Source: Paragorgia papillata (lineage: Eukaryota; Cnidaria; Anthozoa; Scleralcyonacea; Coralliidae). From it: a stretch of 64,000 bases of DNA. The notes under the pieces are model-generated. The model ran no database searches, was not told the DNA's origin, and saw only the letters and a list, made by a program, of their open reading frames with translations. The stretch spans positions 1,412,001 to 1,476,000 of the forward strand of contig JAWNZC010000100.1 in the NCBI GenBank assembly GCA_035771165.1. Reading direction: 5' to 3'. Positions 10,597 through 22,666 of this stretch are shown piece after piece; position 1 is the stretch's first letter; each line of letters opens with the position of its first letter. The translations under genes and the position numbers were made by a program.

Positions 10597-11600
10597 TCAA
10601 ATAATATAACCCGCAGTGTCGGAAATAGTTGGTTGAATTAGTTCGCGATATCTGTTCGCATGGTACACACAATATTCTGTTTGGTGCTCAGCAAGAGCTT
10701 GATTTAGATTCAAGAATGCCTTTATCTGCCGAAAACAAAACTCGCAAGTATTCAAATGCGGAGAGTAAGATGGCTGGAATAATAGTTGTATCCCACACTC
10801 AACAAACATATTTCTCAGCATTGGCTCAGCGAAATTCCCGTGGTGAAAGCCGCAGTTGTCAAGGACGACAGTGTCTCCTCGTTCAAGAATCACTGAGCCA
10901 TCTGCGCGGGTCGTATTTAATACTTCTTCAAAATTAATCAATAGTTCATTACCATTTGATGCATCGTTTATTACTTATACTAGTTCTACATAATCAACAC
11001 CTTGGATGGAGTGCAGTAAATTAATTGTATATGTGGCGTTCGACGCGTATCTTTGCATCTCAAAAGCTGGTTCCCCAATCCGAGAATTTCCATATCGACG
11101 GTTCATCGTAGTTTTCACCACACTATACCTTCGTCCAAAAAATGGATAGTTGCTGGATGCAATTCACTTACACGGCCAAGAAATAAATTTACGTATTCAA
11201 TATTAACTGCAGTCTGCGATTCAAGTGGTACCTGCTGGATCGTTTCCTTCGTCATAAATAAATCTTTTTGGGTCCACCTTTTTATTGAATTTACGGAAGG
11301 AAGGTTATCAGGGTGCACAACTCCGTCCAGTAAGAGTCTTTCCTTTATTTATGAACAGCAAGCACTCGGCTTACAAAGCTTTTCCATTTCTACATACTCT
11401 AGCTACAACAGCATCTATCATCTTTGGACGGCGCGGAACTACTTTGCTTTTGGGGTTCAGGACGTTACTGACAAAGTGTCTGCTGGTGTTGATCTCATTT
11501 GCGATGAAGGGTTTACTAAACCCATCGTTATTCAAGTCTAATACTCGCTCTCTAAAAAGCTGTGAATGACGACGACCGTTGTCGTATAGACCACCTTTTT
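10597..11600 (-). pseudogene. Tc1/IS630-like DDE transposase, broken
   Basis: The minus strand from about 11595 reads GGLYDNGRRHSQLFRERVLD, a paired-like helix-turn-helix N-terminus, ending at a TAA after CRNGKAL. A second frame gives SVNSIKRWTQKDLFMTKE and HFLDEGIV. A third gives KTTMNRRYGNSRIGEPAFEM, a TAA, and finally DTVVLDNCGFHHG and PSYSPHLNTCEFCFRQIK. The FLDE, DNCGFHHG and NTCEFCF motifs are the D, D and E positions of a DDE_3-type catalytic domain. Two in-frame TAA stops and at least two frameshifts make it inactive. I found no terminal inverted repeats around it. Confidence 0.85.
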
Positions 11601-11940
11601 TATTTACTCGTTACTGAATATTAGGCAAAATACGAGCCATTGTTGTATTGATTCGTTGATCTGGCGCTTTTGCGCGCCGTTAACGAGAACTGCCTCATAT
11701 CTAAATAGTTTTCACAAAAATGTTACAAATATTTGACCAAAATGTGTAGAATTGGGAAGAAAAGCGGTTTTAGATTGTACAAAATTGAGATGGAGTTGGA
11801 TAAATTTTGTCCATTCTTTCATTGTTTGATCAATGCTTTACGAATTTTCTTTGTGTTAACGCTACAATCTTATTGGACGAATTTCTTTATCCAGTCCCGG
11901 TTCGATTATCCTCACAGTAATGTAATAATAAATATAATAA

Positions 11941-11998
11941 TTATAATAATAATGGTAATGGTAATGGTAATGGTAATGGTAATAGTAATGGTAGGGTA
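11941..11998. repeat. (GGTAAT)n microsatellite
   Basis: Short TAA run followed by about seven GGTAAT units. Confidence 0.9.
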
Positions 11999-12227
11999 GA
12001 CTTTTCCAATGCATTACCCAGTCGTCAGCTAATTTCAAAAGCTAAGGATCTTAAAGACTTGTCATTTTGACACGTTTTTAACGGTTAAGATCAAGAAAGA
12101 AAGGAGTGAGGTTTGCTCAGATGATGTAACATATAATATATCATCGTTGTTATTTATCCTGTAGACAGTAATTGGGGTTACCTGTTGTACCAGCTATTCT
12201 ACATTTATCGTTCATTAAAGTGGGTTC

Positions 12228-12845
12228 AAGAAGGTTTACCAGCGAGGAAGGTTTATTAGCGAGGAATGTTTACTACTAGTGAGAAACGTTTACTAGAGAG
12301 GAAGGTTTACCAGTAAAAAAGGTTTAGTAGTGACAAATGTTTGCTAGTGAGGAAGGTTTACTAGTGTAGGAAGGTTTGCTAATGAGAATGGTTTACTAGT
12401 AAGGAAGGTTTACTAATGAGAAAGGTTTACTAGTAAGGAAGGTGTACTAATGAGAAATGTTTACTAATAAGGAATGTTTACTGGTGAGAAAGGCTCATTA
12501 CTGAGGAAGGTTTACTTTACTAGTACGGAAAGTTTAGTAGTAAGGAAGGTTTACTAGTTAGAGAAGATTATTATAAGGAAGGTTTACTAGTAAGGAAGGC
12601 TTATTACTGAGGAAGGTTTACTAGTACGGAAAGTCTAGTAGTAAGGAACGTTTACTAGTGGGGGAAGATTATTATAATATTATTATAATAAGGAAGGTTT
12701 ACTAGTAAGGAAGGCTTACTGTATATAGTGAGGAAGGTTTACCAGTAAAGAAGTTTTGTAGCGAAGAAGGTTTACTAATGAGGAACGTTTACTAGTTCAG
12801 AATACTGTACTAGTGAGGAATTAGGTTTACTAGCAACGAGATTCA
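12228..12845. repeat. Degenerate minisatellite, unit about GAGGAAGGTTTACTAGT
   Basis: More than 30 irregular copies of an 16-19 bp unit, variously GAGGAAGGTTTACTAGT, AAGGAAGGTTTACTAGT and similar. No coding potential. Confidence 0.85.
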
Positions 12846-14429
12846 AAGTGAAAACATGTTAAATACCGCATAAAACAATTTAGAGTCTGAGAAAGTTGCA
12901 ATTGATCAGGCATATTGTTGAGGAAGAAGGTATTGATTTGCAGAGAAACATATAAGCTAACGAACAAATGCGCAACACCGGGATTGCAGCGTTCAGTAGT
13001 AAGAAACCTGATGTCTGCCTTTTCGCAGCAATCGAGAATACTTATAGCAACAGCCAGCAGACAGCATTCAGTATTTAGTAGTAGTATGGCAAAGCATCGC
13101 AAAGCTTACCAAAGCAAAGCTGTTACTGTATTATCGCAAAAGTCATAACTCTCGCTGTTTGATAAATGCTGTTATAAATGATCATGGAGGAAAGTTGAAA
13201 ACCTTTCTCAACTCTTAATTTCGCTCTTTCAGTAGGCACATCAATTCGAATAGGTCCCCTTCTTAAACATTATACGAGACACGTTCTACATAATGTCTGA
13301 CGGTTAAAAACCCAACAGAACATAATTTTTACCTGTCTATATAGTTATCCCTATCTGTTGAAATCTTCTATTGTATTCCAAAACAATTATCTTGCTTTAT
13401 CTGGTAGCTTCAGCCGTCAGCATTAACCGCAAACTAAAGAAACAAAACAACAAATGCTCCTCATCGCTGTTAAAACGCCTTTCGTCATTTCTCTAATAAT
13501 CTGTTGACAGCTGGTGAGCTGAAAGCACTTGAAAGCGATGGCGTTGTCGTGAATTATATAGCGGCTTCGTAAATTTAAACAGCATGAGCATCGGCAAACT
13601 TATGCATTTGTCTTCAGCACACAGCCACAAGAATTAGATGGTTATAAACTCCCCAAAAAACGCTAATTATTATATTCATATCGAACTTTTAAAAAAATTA
13701 TGATAAACATATGGAGTATAATGTATGTCTAGTAAGGGTTATATAAATTATCAGCAAGTATTTTTGCATTTTATAATTACCAAATAGTGGTTTCTTTAAA
13801 AGCGCCGTTCTCTGTCATCATCAATCACTAGAAACACGCTTGCTTTCAGGAGTGTTTAGAAAAATCGAAAATTTAAGGCAGGACTTTACCTGAAAAACAG
13901 GCACTTTTTGTTTCGGCTATAAAAATTGCAGATTTAATATATGCCATAACAATTAATATATTTTTGGAAAGCTTATGAGCTAACGATTGTAAATATGATT
14001 AGTAAAATAACTTGAGAAAAGATTTATGCATTATGCATGTAGAACAATAATTAAAATACCCTCCCTCTGTTATTCAAATGGCAACAGGTTCCTTATTGAT
14101 ATGAATGAGGCATTTTACCAAATTTTGGCATGCTAAAACACCGGCCTCAAGTTACAGGGTAAAAACTGGGTGACTTTTCATTTCAATTTTTTTTATGAGA
14201 GTCGTATGGCAAATCGCTTCATTCAAATCAATTAACTCACTTTGAACAAACTGTCCTGAAAATTTCAGGTCAATAGCTCAAATCTTTCTCAAGATGTCGT
14301 TTCTCAAAGGTCATAATACTGCCTTTTGAGAAAAACAGCCTAAAAGTTAAGTAATAATATTGATTAATGATTACTTACAAAATCTCACGTTACTTGCATG
14401 GAAAAAGTTCGCAGTTTGGTCCTAGGAGC
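12846..14429. other. Gene-free interval
   Basis: No gene, RNA or element recognised. ORFs at 12830-13148 lack any supporting context. Confidence 0.4.
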
Positions 14430-14665
14430 CCAGGGTAGACAATTAAAAAGCCCCAGCTTCATATGTGACTCTTTCGGACTCCCGAAGGGCTTCCTCCCGT
14501 TTGCTACGTAAAAGCTTCAACCCCTGGCGGCGCTTCTTTTCCTTCGCAGTAGCTTGATCCTTTCAGCCCAGAAATAATAGAGTCACCTATTATAACAGTT
14601 CTTGTGGGTTTTACAGCCGAAGCCGCACCAGCTTCAACTTCTTCTGTATCTTTGACATTGCTTTT
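14430..14665 (-). pseudogene. Fragment of a mobile-element ORF with GDS motif
   Basis: Minus strand 14660-14560 reads VKPTRTVIIGDSIISGLKG, with a GDSI motif of SGNH-hydrolase type such as occurs in ORFs of some retroelements. After a frame change, 14560-14430 reads ATAKEKKRRQGLKLLRSKRE and finishes ESERVTYEAGAF before a TAA. The two frames look like parts of one former protein or of two abutting elements. Weakly supported. Confidence 0.35.
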
Positions 14666-15133
14666 GGAATTATTTTAAGATTTTTCTTTAGTTACCGATT
14701 TCTTATGTAGGTCATACTTTGCAGGGGCGGACGGGCAGCAGAAAAGTTCCCGGGAAATTAGATGAAAGTGGCGCCTGTCCGAGTGCAAAGCCTGAGTGTT
14801 CTAAGGGTCCCGGCCAAGGAGTGCGCGTGCTGTTCTGGCTTCTAGGAGATTTTTGACCCTCTGAAGTTATATTTCCACGATTTTGAAAGCGGCATTTTTC
14901 ATTTTAAGCACGATTTATGTATGCCCATATTTTTTTGTGACTACAACATTTAATAGACAATAATATATTATATACTACGAGTGAATTACTGTTCCAAGGC
15001 GTAAAATATCGCGCGCACGACTTTTCTATTGTACAAATTGAATAGTTTTCTACTTCGTTCCACATGGAAACTCACAAGACAAAAGAAAAAAGTCGAGTGC
15101 ACGATATTTCACGCCTGGTTGAAATCCAGCTTT

Positions 15134-15642
15134 AGGGGCTGTTCACATGGGATACAGGACGGGACAAGTAAGCGGGACGGGACGTTTTTCATCCCTGGTT
15201 TATATGAGAGTGTTTTCAGGCAGGATAATTGCGACCGGGACGTTTCACAACACAGCTAGAAAGTCGTAAAAACCACAGAATAACAGAGAAATAAATATAA
15301 TTTGACGTATTATAAAGAGCTGCTGTCCTCCTACTAGCCGTTATCACTCATTTGTATCGAATAAACAGCTTAAGCATCAAAATAAATACTCGAAACGGTA
15401 TCCGTCATATCGTCCCAGTTAGCATTAGGCAGGTATAAACAGAAGTCACGCCTAGGCGGGACAGAGCGTCAGAGCATTTATATATTATGGTTGAATTAGG
15501 AAACCGGGATTCCGGTTAGGCGGGACGGGATAAAAATGTCCCGGCAAACACATTCTTCATATAAACGAAATGAGATAAATAAAGGGAAAATATTATAGCG
15601 ATGCGATCCATTCCGTCCCGCCTTCCATGTAAACAACCTCTT
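15134..15642. mobile_element. Element with GGGCTGTTCACATGG ends
   Basis: The left end AGGGGCTGTTCACATGGG is mirrored at the right by CCATGTAAACAACCTCTT (complement AAGAGGTTGTTTACATGG). The subterminal GCGGGACGGGA motif recurs on both sides. No ORF of interest. Confidence 0.55.
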
Positions 15643-16231
15643 AAAATTAGTCTTATTAGAGTTAAACAAATGTATTGTATACCCGAAAAATTACGTATGG
15701 TTACATCTTATGAAGAGTGAGTAACAAAGAAAAGATAACACAATTACATGCAGAGTAAACAGTTTAGAAAATACAAATTGTATATCATTGTGTTTACGAC
15801 TTGTAGTATAGGAATGTTAATTGTCTTTTATGGAGGTGCCTGGAACGGAAAACCAAGGCCAGTCCTTCAGTCCCGTAGCTTCGATATTTAATTTACATAT
15901 TGTTTCTTTGGGCACTTGAACAGCTTCGGTTTCACAATTATTATTTATTGAGTTTATAGATTGATCTGAACACAAATGGGATTTCAGACGAAAAAAGTCA
16001 ACAGAATTAAATATAGAAGTGCGGGTTTGTTTTCTAGCCATTAATATATTAAAAAATTGTAAACACTGCTTTGTCGACAAATATCGAGTACGCCAAATTG
16101 CTAGCGGCCGTGTCTTGAACATACTGAAAAATATAAGAATTTTAAACTTTAGTATTATTTCATTTATGAGGTATATGCTAAAGCAATCATTCACCTCATG
16201 CAGTGTCGGTGAATAGTTGACGAATTTTAAG
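15643..16231. other. Gene-free interval
   Basis: AT-rich. The 144-codon minus ORF at 15817-16251 shows no recognisable motif; I do not call it. Confidence 0.4.
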
Positions 16232-16500
16232 ATAATTTGTATTCTTATCATGCCTTTTCAACTAAATTTAGTGATTCAAGTCAGTTTGAGATATAGGAGG
16301 AAGAAATTATACAAATTGAGCAAATGTTCACCTCAATTCTCTCTTAAAATACTGATAGTTTGTCATGCTTCATTCATGATAAACACTCGGCAGTGTGCTT
16401 CGTCAGGATATCAAAACACCTCATAGTTTGGTCATAAAACATTCAACAATCGTCTCGGTGTTTCAATATCCTGATGAAACATTCTTTGTGTTATTTACTA
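16232..16500. mobile_element. Foldback-type element, copy A (degenerate)
   Basis: Contains TCAATTCTCTCTTAAAATAC and TCGTCAGGATATC...AACACC words that recur in inverse orientation at 18045-18290. Probably a diverged copy of the same non-autonomous family. Confidence 0.45.
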
Positions 16501-17292
16501 TAAATGTTATATGGCTATTTTTGTAAGCGGTCTCGATCGTGAAATCTAGCAATTTGATTGGTTCCTGAGCGCTCTTGGGTGTGCCGTTCGTGACCGCTGG
16601 CCACTAGTTGCTGACGCCCTGAAATTTTTTTCCAACGAAATGAAAGTCATGTCAGTATAAGCAATAAGACGGATAATAATTTTAGACCTACTCATTGTTG
16701 AAATATATATCGTATATGCTGTTAGAAATTTTGTTAATTTTTGTGACTAATTCGGCGTGATCTTGCTTGCTTGTCTTGGACCTTACCTACGTCATACTCG
16801 ACAGCTATCGCCAGATATTCGGCACGATCGCCATATAGTCGAGAAGATCGCCATTGATCGCCACGTATTCGAGAAGTACTCGAGCAGTTAATTTTGTGGG
16901 AATAAACTAAAGTGAATCTCATCTTTGCATTTTGGTTGGTTTTGATTTTTGAAAAGTGTTAATTATTACTTTGCAAATCTTTTTTCTTGGAACGGTTTCT
17001 GACATTGATCAGTTTATAAAAGGTAAGGAATAGTTTCAAAACTGTGACGTTGTTTATCTTATATACTATAATTATACAAAACCTATAAATACTTGATCGG
17101 AAACAAATTTAATATCTCAAAGCCAACCTCGTACTTCGGTATTTTATAGCAGTACTAGAAATATTCAGCTTATAAAGTTCGCTAGAAGTTGGGCCTTCAA
17201 CCTTCTTTTCTCGAAGAAATTGTCAATATACGCCAAAGTATTTTATATAAATGATTTATAATAAGATTTAATTATGGTTGAATTGTGGATAC

Positions 17293-17978
17293 AATTATAG
17301 AATACCCCGCATGTGAAATGGTATATGTAGACTGGCTACGCGGCTACGTGGCTACGCGGCCGTAGCTATAGCTAGGTACAAAGGTAGTCAGGTAAGTTGC
17401 TGCTGCTTTGTTGTGAATGTATTGCTTGAATTTCAAGTTTATTTCTTCAGAAGGAAGTACTTAGGAAAATTTGGTTTGGCTAAAGCAGAGAATACGCGTC
17501 CATTTAAATTGAAATATAGTAAGGTTAGGGTTCATGGTTCCATTGTATGGGGGTGAGGTAATCCTAATTTTCCATACCACAAACTACCCCGATTTGTGAT
17601 TAGCGTTAGGGTTCATTGTATGGTCGTAAGGTAATCGCAATTTTCCATACCACAAACTTCCCCGATTTGTGATTAGGGTTAGGGTTCATGGTTCCATTGT
17701 ATGGGGGTAAGGTAATCGTAATTTTCCATACCTCAAACTTCCCTGATTTGTGATTAGGGTTACGCTTAATATTAGGATTACGATTAACATAAGGTTAAGT
17801 AATTGATTGGGAGGCTAGTCGCGTAACCGCGTAGCCACGTAGTGGCGTAGTCGCGTAGCCACGTAGCCGGGCGTGGACGCGTACGCGCGTAGGCGCGTGG
17901 CCTGGTTGCCACGTTGCCAGGAACGTAGCCACATAGCGATTGAGAGGAGCAATTTCAATTACGGGGTATTCTATAATT
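17293..17978. mobile_element. Non-autonomous element with AATTATAGAATACCCCG ends
   Basis: AATTATAGAATACCCCG at 17293 is inverted as CGGGGTATTCTATAATT ending at 17978. The subterminal regions are both rich in CGCGGCTACGTGGC-like words in opposite orientation. The centre (17519-17765) carries three tandem copies of an about 80-bp unit starting GTTAGGGTTCAT. Confidence 0.7.
17519..17765. repeat. Three tandem copies with GTTAGGGTT motif
   Basis: Unit GTTAGGGTTCATGGTTCC, then GTATGG...AATTTTCCATACC and CCCCGATTTGTGATTAG. The second copy has lost about 9 bp. It lies inside the 17293-17978 element. Confidence 0.75.
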
Positions 17979-18044
17979 ACTCCGAATTGTGTGTTGTGCT
18001 CACTGGTCAGTGACTCATGTTTATACTGCATGTACAGTACATGT

Positions 18045-18290
18045 AGTTATCATATCCAAACACCGAGACGTTTGTTGAAAACCGAGGCGAAGCCGAGGTT
18101 TTTGAACAAACTTCGAGGTGTTTGGATATCCTGACGAAACACTCCTCCCAGTGTATGATATAGCATCTCAAACAAATCAGTATTTTAAGAGAAAATCAAG
18201 ATGAAAGTTTGCTTAATTTATGTAATTTCTTGCTCCGATATCCAAACCACCGACACGGTACTGATTTCCTTTGTGTTTTCTTCATGAATT
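18045..18290. mobile_element. Foldback-type element, copy B
   Basis: An inverted repeat from ATATCCAAACACCGAGACG to CGAGGTGTTTGGATATC surrounds a short GAGGCGAAGCCGAGG centre near 18090. The adjoining sequence to 18250 matches copy A (16232-16500) in inverse orientation. Confidence 0.55.
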
Positions 18291-19000
18291 ATTAATGAGT
18301 TTGAGATGTATATATCATACACGAAATATTAATTTAAGTATATATCACAGTGCCCTGTATTTACACTATAAACATGTATATAAGAAATTTATGCTGACAA
18401 AATATGTTGACTGTTACATAGACATTACAAAACCTTGACTTGGTCGGTTTTGTTCACTTGTTTTAGGTGTTATTCAATATGTTGTATAATGAAATTAAGA
18501 AACCAAAGTTTGTGCACACCAGAGCTGCTACAGTGGTCTGACCACAGAATAGTAGATACACCAGAAGTCTGACTTTTGTGAAAGTACAAAAATATTCTAT
18601 AATCTGGTGTCTAAGTGCCACCAATTGTATATTTTGATAAATTGTTGAAAAGCTATTGTGAAGTGTTGGGAAACTTAAAGCCTTGAATATGTTGAAAGCC
18701 TTGAAATGAATAAATATATATGTTGAAACTACAATACTGAGTATTGTCGTACTGTCTTATTTAAAATACTAGCAGAATCACAAAATGTTAGTGATGTGCA
18801 TTACACTTGAATGCCACTGACAGCATATCTGGGGTGATTAATTCTTTGAAAGTTTTCACCATGAAGAATATTTATTTGGTAAGCTTTCGGCCTGAGTCAA
18901 CAGGCTGAAATGCTATAAATATTTTACATGGTATTTCCACAAAAATAATTTACATGTATATGATCTGGGATGAATTGTACAAAGCCCAGATACCTTGTCT
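18291..19000. other. Gene-free interval
   Basis: AT-rich; nothing recognised. Confidence 0.4.
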
Positions 19001-19052
19001 AATAGGCAATTCCCATTATAGCAAAGCATCATGGGAAATGTGGTAGGCTTCA

Positions 19053-19402
19053 CTACACACGTAAAAACGCGCAAGCTGCTACAGACCTGCCAGCAAGTTG
19101 TTACAGGGCTGTTGAACAGGCTGTCACCGTCATGTGTTCGCACTGGCTGTCCCAGTCTGTTAACATGTCTGTAACAGGTTGTTGACAACTTGTAACAAGG
19201 CTGATGACTCCAACAGACTGATGACAAGTTGTTCCAACAACCTGTTACCGCTCTGCACTCAACAAGTTGTTAACAGGTTGATGCTAACAAGGTTGTAGCA
19301 GCTTCTTGAATGAACAGCATTGTTACAACCTGTTAACAGCCTTGCTACAAGCCTGTTGCGAACACATCCTGTTGACAAGCTGTGAGATTTTTACGTGTGT
19401 AG
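19053..19402. mobile_element. Short-TIR element with 4-bp TTCA duplication
   Basis: Ends CTACACACGTAAAAA...TTTTTACGTGTGTAG flanked by TTCA at 19049-19052 and 19403-19406. The opposite palindrome arm (near 22705-22730) has the uninterrupted sequence with one TTCA, giving a direct empty site. Internal words such as CAACAAGTTGTTAACAGG are numerous. No ORF. Confidence 0.85.
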
Positions 19403-19456
19403 TTCACTTGCAGGCGAAATGGCCGCCGCGAAGCGAGCATTTTGCTTGTGAGAAGA

Positions 19457-19660
19457 ATGGATTCTTTTAAGCACATTTTTTGTAGCGCAGGAGAATTTCG
19501 AAAAGGGCAATGTATTTGTGGGACTATAAAGAACGTTGTGTGCCAAAGACAGCGAAATCAGAGCAGAAATGGACGAGAAAATTGCTATAGAGCTATTGAA
19601 GGAGTGAAGAATATGCGAGTAAATACGTTCCAGAAGGGAGGTTTCTCTCGACGTTTTCAG
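19457..19660 (+). CDS. Exon-like ORF in the left palindrome arm, function unknown
   Basis: The ATG at 19457 opens 68 codons beginning MDSFKHIFCSAGEFRKGQ, ending at a TTTTCAG|GTGAGTAAGC donor. The peptide has five cysteines, including a CIC pair, and many Arg/Gln/Asn. A nearly identical ORF lies in the opposite arm (22463-22666, minus). A donor at exactly the same place in both copies supports a first coding exon. I do not recognise the protein and no downstream exon is identified. Confidence 0.4.
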
Positions 19661-20138
19661 GTGAGTAAGCTTAGTGAACATAGGACAGCTCATCATTTTG
19701 CCTCACAGACATGTGTGTGTTGTTGTATCGCGATTTCGTGTTTTCTGAATTACCAAGTGTTCTGTAATGATTTTTTCGTTTGTTGAAATTGACAACTTTT
19801 GGCGACGATGTCTGTCATTCGTTCGATTAAGCATGTCCCCTCTGAAGACAATGTTTTTAAAGAGTCTTTAAATTTTTTGGCGCGGAAATAACCCGGTTTT
19901 ATCGGCAACGGCACTGGCACTTTGTAAAAACACCAAGAAGAAAGCGAAGAAAGCACTTTTGCCTGGGTTTCTACTGTTGTTTTTTATTTCTATTCTGTTT
20001 CCTTTGTTGTGGTCGGTTCATATCCTGTCAAATAAACCAGTAGGTTCTAGAACTATTGTAGGCTGTAAATATATATTCATAACTATAAATTCGTTTAAAA
20101 CGTTGAAAATTTACCGAGTTTTGTTGCTTTGTAAAACA

Positions 20139-20977
20139 CAAGGGGTGGTGCCAGGGGGGAAACACTCCCTGTTGGGGAACCATAGCCCCCCCCCCCCCAT
20201 GCCCCATCGAGGGAAACTTACCAAGTTGTCAGGGAATCTAAAAGGAAAATTGTATTTTTGTCAATTGGCAAAGAACTTTTTAACTGATTAAGCCAGACAA
20301 GTAATTACCATAGTTGACCAGGTAAGTGCCCATTTGAAGCAAGCACCCACCCCCCACCCCTGTTTAAGGAAAAAGTAACTTTCCAGGCTATTTTTAAACA
20401 TTCTCTCAGTACAACTGACCACATCTTCACAAAGGGACTGAAGATGATCTCGTTTCAGACAACTTTCCTGCATTAGACAAAGGTGACCTACCTGGAGAAC
20501 TTGGGGACATATTGTTTGACTTGGACTCAGATTCAGGCTTTGATGAACATGATCTATTATAGACTTTTATACCATATAAACACATATTTTTAAATTCATA
20601 TTTTGTAATATAGTTTTGTTTGTTTCAATATATTAATAATTAAGAGTATTAAAATGGTTTTGTTTGTTTTCATATATATATTTAGTGTTGACTTAAAACA
20701 TGTAAAATCGGTTTTTCACATAAGGCACATTTTGCTCATGTAAGCACCCACTGCTCATGTAAGATGTAAGCGCCTACCTTTAACAAAAATTTAAACATTG
20801 TGGGGGAGGGTGCCATCCTCGTTCCCAGTGACTACTTGGTACACTGGGAAACTATTCTAGACATTCAAATTTTGAATTTCAAAAATTTCAACAAAAAAAA
20901 ATTCAGATTTTCTGGAGAACATCCCCCCAGATCCCCCTACTAGCCACTGTGTCGGGGAATTCTTGGCACCACCCCTG
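20139..20977. mobile_element. hAT-like element, left arm copy
   Basis: Ends CAAGGGGTGGTGCCA and TGGCACCACCCCTG are flanked by the 8-bp duplication GTAAAACA (20131-20138 and 20978-20985), the hAT signature. It is 839 bp with no transposase. It carries about 560 bp more than its partner in the right arm. Confidence 0.75.
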
Positions 20978-21741
20978 GTAAAACAGTGACTTGGAAATTA
21001 TAATTTAAGGCGGTAGATAGTCTATAAACTCTGTACAACATCCTTTAATCAAATTTTACTCAGTGTTCTCTCCGTAGATAATATAGTTGATACTGTACAT
21101 ACAGTGTAAATCTGTAAATAGTAAATTATAAAATATATAATTACATAAAAGCATATCAATAACTCATATATATATATCTGTAAATAGGAAATAGGTTTTA
21201 GTATTAATTTATAAAATGGATAATGAACCATGTACTTCAATGGAGCAACCACAATGATCTTTCTCAGTTGGAAATTTTTTCTGTCAGTTGGAAATTGGTA
21301 AAATGAAAGTTCTAGATTTCGTTTTGTGTTGGTATCATGTACGTGTAGGAATACAGTAAGATGTTTCACCTCATTTTCTCTTCCTTTCTGAAGATGTAGT
21401 TCCTTTGGCTCCTAAAGTTGTCAATTCTTTGTCTGATTCCATTGAAGTACATGGTTCATTATCCATTTTATAAATTAATACTAAAACCTATTTCCTATTT
21501 ACAGTTATATATGAGTTATATAATTATATATTTTACAATTCACTATTTACAGATTTATATACAGTACCTACCTGAAAATGTTAATATTAATTATCAAGAT
21601 TTATAAAACTACTACTAAAATTTGTCTACAGTCTATATTATCAATGGAGAGAACACTGAGAAAAATCTGATTAAAGAATGTTGTACAGAGTTTATAGACT
21701 ATCTATAGCCTTAAATTATAATTTCCAAGTCACTGTTTTAC

Positions 21742-22017
21742 CAGGGGTGGTGCCAAGAATTCCCCGACACAGGGGCTAAGGTCCCTAACAGGGGGGGGGG
21801 GGGCTAGTAGGGGGATTTGGAGTTTTATTTCACAAAAGCATTAATTACTTGTCTGGCTTAATCAGTTAAAAAGTTCTTTGCCCATTGACAAAAATACAAT
21901 TTTCCTTCCAGATTTCCTGGCAACTTGGTAAGTTTTCCCCGATGGGGCCTGGGGGTGGGGGCTATGGTTCCCCAACAGGGGGTGTAGCACCCCTGCCTGC
22001 CTCTGGCACCACCCCTG
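21742..22017. mobile_element. hAT-like element, right arm copy
   Basis: Same ends (CAGGGGTGGTGCCA) and the same duplication in inverse form (TGTTTTAC, 21734-21741 and 22018-22025). It is 276 bp. The shared target duplication shows insertion before the arms were duplicated. Confidence 0.8.
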
Positions 22018-22462
22018 TGTTTTACAAAGCTTGTTGCCTACAACACAGCAACAAAACTCGGCAAATCTTCAACGTTTTAAACGAATTTATAGTTATGAAT
22101 GTATATTTACAGCCTACAATAGTTCTAGAACCTACTGGTTTATTTGACAGGATATGAACCGACCAAAACAAAGGAAACAGAATAGAAATCAAAAACAACA
22201 GTAGAAACCCAGGCAAAAATGCTTTCTTCTTGGTGTTTTTACAAAGTGCCAGTGCCGATAAAACCGGGTTGTTTCCGCGCCAAAAAGTTTAAAGACTCTT
22301 TAAAAACATTGTCTTCTGAGGACATGCTTAATCGAACGAATGACAGAAACAATCATTACAGAACACTTGGTAATTCAGAAAACACGAGATCGCGATAGAA
22401 CAACACACACATGTCTGTGAGGCAAAATGATGAGCTGTCCTATGTTCACTAAGCTTACTCAC

Positions 22463-22666
22463 CTGAAAACGTCGAGAGAAACCTCCCTTCTGGAACGTAT
22501 TTACTCGCATATTCTTCACTCCTTCAATAGCTCTATAGCAATTTTCTCGTCCATTTCTGCTCTGATTTCGCTGTCTTTGGCACACAACGTTCTTTATAGT
22601 CCCACAAATACATTGCCCTTTTCGAAATTCTCCTGCGCTACAAAAAATGTGCTTAAAAGAATCCAT
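22463..22666 (-). CDS. Exon-like ORF in the right palindrome arm, function unknown
   Basis: Mirror copy of the 19457-19660 ORF with the same MDSFKHIFCSAGEFRKGQ start and the same CAG|GTGAGT donor at 22463. Here the reading frame is also open upstream to 22738. Function unknown. Confidence 0.4.

Noticed and set aside
15817..16251. 144-codon minus ORF as a gene
   Set aside because: No motif, no splice context, AT-rich and overlapping a diverged foldback repeat.
18060..18150. A third hammerhead core, suggested by CTGACGAAACACTCC
   Set aside because: There is no CTGATGAG element at a usable distance and the flanks fold as a foldback element instead.
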